Source: CAWEQW01 sp963811365 (GTDB taxonomy: Bacteria; Actinomycetota; Actinomycetes; Propionibacteriales; Nocardioidaceae). Taken from it: a stretch of DNA of 64,000 nt. The position numbers and the translations under genes were made by a program. Below the pieces are notes generated by a model. That model was not told where the DNA came from, made no database searches, and saw only the letters and a program-made list of their open reading frames with translations. This document shows positions 60,008 to 64,000 of this stretch, one piece after another. The stretch's first letter is position 1, and every line of letters begins with the position of its first letter. Location: assembly GCA_963811365.1 (NCBI GenBank), contig CAWEQW010000006.1:434001-498000 (forward strand), in the 5' to 3' direction.

Positions 60008-60544
60008 GTGCCGGCTCGTCCCGAACTTCTCCGGCGGGGCAGGAATCGGGAGACTTGGTCGGCCACGACGACGGCGACCGTCGTCATCCGTGACCGGGAA
60101 GCTGTTCGCGAGGCCTTTGAGGAGTTGGAGGAATCGGCGTACACGCTCGTGGAACTCACCGATCTTGCTCCTGACGAGTCCCACGAGCTCGGCCCGTTGG
60201 ATCAGGTGGCCTGGCTCGTGTTGCCGACGACAGGGCTGGACGACGCTGTGGAGGCGGATGCCTTCCGCATCCTGTCCGTGGAGGCCGAGGTGATCGAGGA
60301 CTACGGCGACGAAGGGACGCTGCGCTGGGCGGTGACCGTCAAGCTGCGGGATGTCGATCGACTACGGCGCCTCGCCGTCGAGATCCGCCCTGATGCCGCA
60401 GACCAGATAGCGCAGAACTTCGCTGCCGCGTGGCAGCGAGCCGTCGACTTGTTCGCGCCGATCCGGGCCGTTCCGGGTATCGATTGGCAGCCCGGAACCG
60501 TCGACGTCACACATGTTCCTGCGCGCGCTGGACGAAAGTCCTGA
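60008..60544 (+). CDS. hypothetical protein
   Basis: 178 residues, GTG start. Acidic and soluble, with a central TVVIRDREAVREAFEELEES and VIEDYGDEGTLRWAVTVKLR. No signal peptide or membrane segment. Family not recognised. The first 25 residues look non-coding, so the true start may lie downstream or the N-terminus may be frame-shifted. It precedes the pRiA4b ORF-3-like gene by 44 bases. Confidence 0.55.
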   Translation: MPARPELLRRGRNRETWSATTTATVVIRDREAVREAFEELEESAYTLVELTDLAPDESHELGPLDQVAWLVLPTTGLDDAVEADAFRILSVEAEVIEDYGDEGTLRWAVTVKLRDVDRLRRLAVEIRPDAADQIAQNFAAAWQRAVDLFAPIRAVPGIDWQPGTVDVTHVPARAGRKS

Positions 60545-60588
60545 GGGGGTGAACGGCTGCACCGGGCATCAATGATTGACTGGTCGCC

Positions 60589-62058
60589 GTGAACGGCCAG
60601 TTCGACCCGCCCGATCTGCAGAACCTCGTGGAGCAACTGATGGCCGGCGCCAGCCCGGCGGAGGGCAAGGCGCTCCTCGATGCGCTGATGAGCGGGCAGG
60701 TCACCAGCATCTTCGAGAAGCTCAACGCGAGGTCTGAGCCGAGGCTCCTTCCTGTTCCGATCGCAACGCGCGGCTTCCGCGTGCGCTTGGACCTGCACGG
60801 AGCGAAGCCGCCGATCTGGCGGCGCCTCGAGTTGCCCGGTGACCTCACGTTGCCGCGGGTCCATGACGTCATCCAGTCCGCGATGGGCTGGTACGACTCC
60901 CATCTCCACCGGTTCCGCACCGGCAACGACCACCGTTCGCCGTACTTCGTCACCGACTTCGACCTCGACGAGGGCGAGGAAGGGCTGCTGGAGGACAACG
61001 TCCGGCTCGACCAGATCCTCGCCGAGAAGGGTGACGAGCTCTGGTACGAGTACGACTTCGGCGACGGCTGGGACCACAAGCTCGTGGTCGAGGAGGTGCT
61101 CGGCTCCCCGCCGGAGGTGGTGCGCTGCACCGCCGGCCGGATGGCCTGCCCGCCCGAGGACTGTGGCGGGCTCGGTGGCTACGAAGAGATCGTGGCGTGG
61201 GTCCGCAGCGGGTACGACGACGACCTGCTGCCCCCGGGATTCGAGGACGCCGAGCACGGCCACGGCTGGCTGCCGGTGGAGTGGCACCCCGACCGGTTCG
61301 ACCTCGACGAGACGAACGCCGCGCTGGCGGTCGCGGCAGCTGAGCCGGTGGCCGTGACCGGCGAGTTGGCCGCGTTGGCTGACCAGCTGGAACGCCGCGG
61401 AACCCGAGCCCTCCGCCAGCTCCTCGGGCGGCCGGTCTCCCACGGCCCGACGGATGTCAGCGACGTCGAGGCGGCCCGGCTCACCAAGACGTACCGGATC
61501 CTCCTCGACCTCATCGGCGGCGGCGTGCCGCTGACCGCAGCCGGCTACCTCAAGCCCGCACTGGTCGAGCAGATCGCCGAGCGCACCGGGATCGGCGCTT
61601 GGTGGATCGGCAAGGCGAACCGCGAGGACCAGACCTATCCCGTCGCCGACCTCCGCAGCACGGCCCGCGCCCTGGGCCTGGTCAGCGTGCGCAAGGGCCG
61701 GCTCGCACCGACCGTCGCTGCACGGCGTTGTGGGCAGGACCCGCAGGCACTGTGGCGGCACATCGTCGGACGCCTCCCGTTGGGAACCAAGGACGCAGAA
61801 CGCCAAGCAGGGTGGATGGCGCTCGCCGTCGTCGGCAGCGGAACGCCGCCCGAGGAGTGGCGCAGCGAGATCAGCGAGTTGCTGTACGACCTCGGCTGGC
61901 GCAACGGCCACGACCGGTCCTCCTCACCGCCGGCCAACAGTGACACCCTCACTGTTCTCAGCCTGCTCGCTGGCGCTGCGCGGGCTCGATGGGGTGAGAT
62001 CCATGACGTCGACTTCGCCGTCGCGGCCACCGCCCGCGCAGCAATCCGACCGACCTGA
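60589..62058 (+). CDS. plasmid pRiA4b ORF-3 family protein
   Basis: 489 residues and intact. The pRiA4b_Orf3 domain (about 65-235) is clear: FRVRLDLHGAKPPIWRRLEL, VIQSAMGWYDSHLHRFRTGN, YEYDFGDGWDHKLVVEEVLG and CPPEDCGGLGGYEEI. A helical C-terminal half (about 300-480) includes LPLTAAGYLKPALV-like and WGEIHDVDFAVAATARAAIR segments seen in longer family members. Function unknown; the family occurs on mobile elements. The GTG start is close to the domain. Confidence 0.85.
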   Translation: MNGQFDPPDLQNLVEQLMAGASPAEGKALLDALMSGQVTSIFEKLNARSEPRLLPVPIATRGFRVRLDLHGAKPPIWRRLELPGDLTLPRVHDVIQSAMGWYDSHLHRFRTGNDHRSPYFVTDFDLDEGEEGLLEDNVRLDQILAEKGDELWYEYDFGDGWDHKLVVEEVLGSPPEVVRCTAGRMACPPEDCGGLGGYEEIVAWVRSGYDDDLLPPGFEDAEHGHGWLPVEWHPDRFDLDETNAALAVAAAEPVAVTGELAALADQLERRGTRALRQLLGRPVSHGPTDVSDVEAARLTKTYRILLDLIGGGVPLTAAGYLKPALVEQIAERTGIGAWWIGKANREDQTYPVADLRSTARALGLVSVRKGRLAPTVAARRCGQDPQALWRHIVGRLPLGTKDAERQAGWMALAVVGSGTPPEEWRSEISELLYDLGWRNGHDRSSSPPANSDTLTVLSLLAGAARARWGEIHDVDFAVAATARAAIRPT

Positions 62059-62127
62059 CCACTGGTGTCGGAGTCCCGTCTACCTTCATGGAGCAGGTGG
62101 GACGCGAGAACCACAGGAGGTTGTGCC

Positions 62128-62789
62128 ATGGTGACGCCGCTGAAGACTGACACGCTCATTGTCAGTCGGCGGGACCCCGAGACCCGTCGCCACAGCCGCG
62201 TCGGCGTCTTGAGCTACGACCAACACATCTTCCGCTTCGACTACGACGACGGCGTGACGCGAGCTCTGCCGGGACTCCGGCTCGGACGAGTGCACGAGAG
62301 CAAGTCGCTCTTTCCGATCTTCGCGGACGGAACGGGTCATGGACCCTCACCGGCCAGAGCGGGCCGAAACGCTGGAGCAGTTGGGCTTGGGTGCCACGGC
62401 TGAGCCCCTTGAGGTGCTCGCGGTGTCGGGCGGTGGTCGCACCGGCGACACCTACGAGCTGGCTCCACTGCCCCAGCCGGGACCTGTCAGCCTGCCATTC
62501 CTCGTACACGGGATCCGACACCCGACGTCTGAGGAGCGCGCTGCCATCGACGACCTGAACCAGGCGATCGTCTTGAACTGCAGCTCGAGACCACAACGAG
62601 GTCAACGAGCGTGCCTTGCTTGTGAGGCAGAGCGGCGACCGTCTCGGATATGTCCCGGATCCACTGCTCGACTACGTGCACCGGATCATGGAGCGCCCGG
62701 TCGAGCTCGTTGTGGATCGGGTGAACCCAGTCGAGGCGGGCATGCACATGCGTCTGCTCGTCCGCCTCACCGGCGAACTCGTGCCGTAG
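62128..62789 (+). pseudogene. HIRAN-like domain protein, about three frameshifts
   Basis: ATG after GGAGG. Pieces are LIVSRRDPETRRHSRVGVLS, DYDDGVTRALPGLRLGRVHE, then GDTYELAPLPQPGPVSLPFL, and in another frame DRLGYVPDPLLDYVHRIMER and VDRVNPVEAGMHMRLLVRLT. The last part resembles HIRAN domains of DNA-processing proteins. One +1 shift near 62330 and two -1 shifts near 62561 and 62592 fit best. Family assignment is tentative. Confidence 0.5.
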
Positions 62790-62813
62790 CCGGCCTTCGG
62801 CCGCGCTGAGATC

Positions 62814-63146
62814 CTAGCCGTTGGTGACGCCCGCCAGTACCGGCAGGAACAGCTCCGCAGACGCCAGGTGCGCAGCCCGTCCGGTCTCGGTGAACCGTAG
62901 CTGGTAGGAGCGGCGGTCGCCGGGGTTGGGCGCTGCCTCGACATGACCGCGCCCGGTGAGTCGCTTGACGGAGCTCGACACCGTGGTCGGCGGCGCCGCC
63001 ATCCAGTGCGCGAGGGTGGTGGGCGTCATCGCGTCGGTCGACGCGAGCACGGAGTGGACCGCGAACTCGTCGGCATCCAGCCCCGCCGGTCGCAGCGTCT
63101 CGTCGATCATAGCGGTGGTGGCGCGGGACACCAGCTGGACGTCCAA
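62814..63146 (-). CDS. MarR family transcriptional regulator
   Basis: The wHTH is clear (MTPTTLAHWMAAPPTTVSSS, then VKRLTGRGHVEAAPNPGDRR). Flanking helices are LVSRATTAMIDETLRPAGLD and SAELFLPVLAGV. The start is uncertain: TTG 63146 is used, GTG 63131 or ATG 63110 are possible, and the frame is open into the upstream membrane-protein gene. It probably autoregulates through the inverted repeat at 63840-63875. Confidence 0.75.
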   Translation of the reverse strand: MDVQLVSRATTAMIDETLRPAGLDADEFAVHSVLASTDAMTPTTLAHWMAAPPTTVSSSVKRLTGRGHVEAAPNPGDRRSYQLRFTETGRAAHLASAELFLPVLAGVTNG

Positions 63147-63149
63147 GAG

Positions 63150-63808
63150 GACGTTGCCGAGGCCCGGGGCGAGCCTGGAGGGGTCTTCGGCATCCCCGGC
63201 GGCGCGGCCGAGGAGTGCCGCCAGCCCGGCGATCAGGAGGCTCCGGCAGCCCACGACGTCGCGACCTTGGCCATCGAGGCCACGCCCAGAAGGCTGTCGG
63301 TCGCTGCGGGCGAGGGGTACGCCGCCAAGGCCAGCCAGGCGCACACGTTCTCGAGGTAGTCGAAGGCGCTGGAAAGAAACGGAACCGCAGCCAGTGCCAG
63401 CCACACCTGGCGCCCGGGCACGAGACGCCGCAGCACCAGCGCCAACGACGACGCCAGGAACACCGCGAAGACCAGGGGTAGACGAGGTCAGCCCCCTGGA
63501 GCGCCTGGTAGGCCGCCCGCCCCGTGGGTCCGCAGGAGGACAGGAAGGAGTGCACCTCGGCGCCGGTCGCGCCGGCGCGTACGTGGGGGGGTGGTGCCGC
63601 AGGCGGTCTCCACGGTCGGGATGGAGAACGGCGTCGAGGACCCGAAGAAGACGACCGTGAAGGCGGCGCAGGTGACGGCCACGGGCAGCCACACCCGTAC
63701 GTTCGCCAGACGCTCTGTGGCGTCCGACACGGAGGCGATGAGGCGACGCCAGCCACGTCCGTCGGGTCGGTCGTCGATCGGGCGGTTCGGTGTACTGAGG
63801 GCGGTCAT
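63150..63808 (-). pseudogene. small polytopic membrane protein, three frameshifts
   Basis: The ATG at 63808 reads TALSTPNRPIDDRPDGRGWR, then a helix (WLPVAVTCAAFTVVFFGSST). Other frames continue with an external loop (AGATGAEVHSFLSSCGPTGR) and helices SLALVLRRLVPGRQVWLALA and GASLLIAGLAALLGRAAG. Single missing bases near 63596, 63481 and 63236 separate the pieces. About four helices in total. Family not recognised. It lies directly upstream of marR in one operon. Confidence 0.6.
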
Positions 63809-63839
63809 GGTGCTCCTCCACGACGCTCATCACGAATTT

Positions 63840-63875
63840 CTGCGTTCTCGCAGTAACAGTGCTACGAGAACGCAG
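63840..63875. promoter_or_regulatory. inverted repeat upstream of the marR operon
   Basis: CTGCGTTCTCG (63840-63850) and CGAGAACGCAG (63865-63875) are perfect 11-bp arms 14 bases apart, about 35 bases upstream of the operon start. It is a good candidate operator for the MarR protein. It also overlaps the stop of the partial gene at the window end. Confidence 0.6.
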
Positions 63876-64000
63876 CACTGCGGTCAACCGGCACGCCGAG
63901 GGTCATGTCGGGGACAGCGGCACCGGCAACCGCGTCGATCCCGGGCACCTGGACCGCGCGGCTCACAGCCCCGAAGTACCCCGGGCAGCTCAGCTCCGGC
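63862..64000 (-). CDS. 3' end of an unidentified gene running off the window
   Basis: An open frame from the right edge ends at TAG 63862-63864, reading SCPGYFGAVSRAVQVPGIDA and VPDMTLGVPVDRSAAFS. It is protein-like in composition and codon use, but too short to assign. Confidence 0.4.
   Translation of the reverse strand, partial: PELSCPGYFGAVSRAVQVPGIDAVAGAAVPDMTLGVPVDRSAAFS

Overview
This window is high-GC actinobacterial chromosome with strongly G/C-biased third codon positions and many GTG starts. Its left half is the replication-origin neighbourhood, in the same order as around Mycobacterium tuberculosis dnaA: murJ, sigM, anti-sigma, trxB, trxA, cwlM-like, parB, parA, rsmG, jag, yidC, yidD, rnpA, rpmH, dnaA, oriC, dnaN, gnd, recF, a DUF721 gene, gyrB, gyrA, a DUF3566 gene, tRNA-Ile, a DLW-39 gene, tRNA-Ala. 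Protein texture suggests a Nocardioides-like member of the Propionibacteriales; that is an inference.

Layout. Bases 1-10169 hold cell-wall and redox genes: a DUF6049 membrane protein, the MurJ flippase, a membrane pseudokinase, SigM with its anti-sigma factor, TrxB/TrxA behind a SigR-type promoter, and a CwlM-like pseudo-amidase. Bases 10211-15524 hold assorted enzymes. Bases 15599-21492 are a minus-strand block for chromosome partitioning and membrane biogenesis with two perfect parS sites. Bases 21493-34795 carry the origin, its DnaA boxes, the replication and gyrase genes, and two tRNAs.

Bases 34753-43830 form a genomic island in the 3' half of tRNA-Ala(TGC): a 44-bp exact copy of the tRNA 3' end lies at the far boundary (attL/attR). 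Inside are a RES/Xre toxin-antitoxin pair, an IS21-family element with a 5-bp target duplication, and a large PLD-helicase-DUF3427 protein typical of defence islands. No integrase is visible. Just beyond attR lies the broken C-terminus of a second DUF3427 protein, then a MazEF-like toxin-antitoxin pair.

Bases 45172-59989 form a sugar or amino-sugar catabolic region: IclR and DeoR regulators, Zn-dehydrogenase, SDR, SMP-30 lactonase, D-threonine-aldolase-like enzyme, RidA, GH4 glycosidase, a truncated ROK kinase, a complete ABC sugar importer, SIS isomerase, DUF2090 aldolase-like protein and a secreted beta-helix protein. It contains several dozen single-base indels, while the core genome has almost none. 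When the protein frames are reconstructed, most indels fall at the wobble position of a codon. That phase is hard to explain by gene decay and suggests a mixed-strain or otherwise faulty consensus. A head-on junction of two truncated genes at about 50.4 kb marks a rearrangement or misjoin.

Bases 60008-64000 hold a pRiA4b ORF-3-like protein, a HIRAN-like frameshifted gene, a MarR regulator with a probable operator, a broken membrane protein gene and the end of an unidentified gene.
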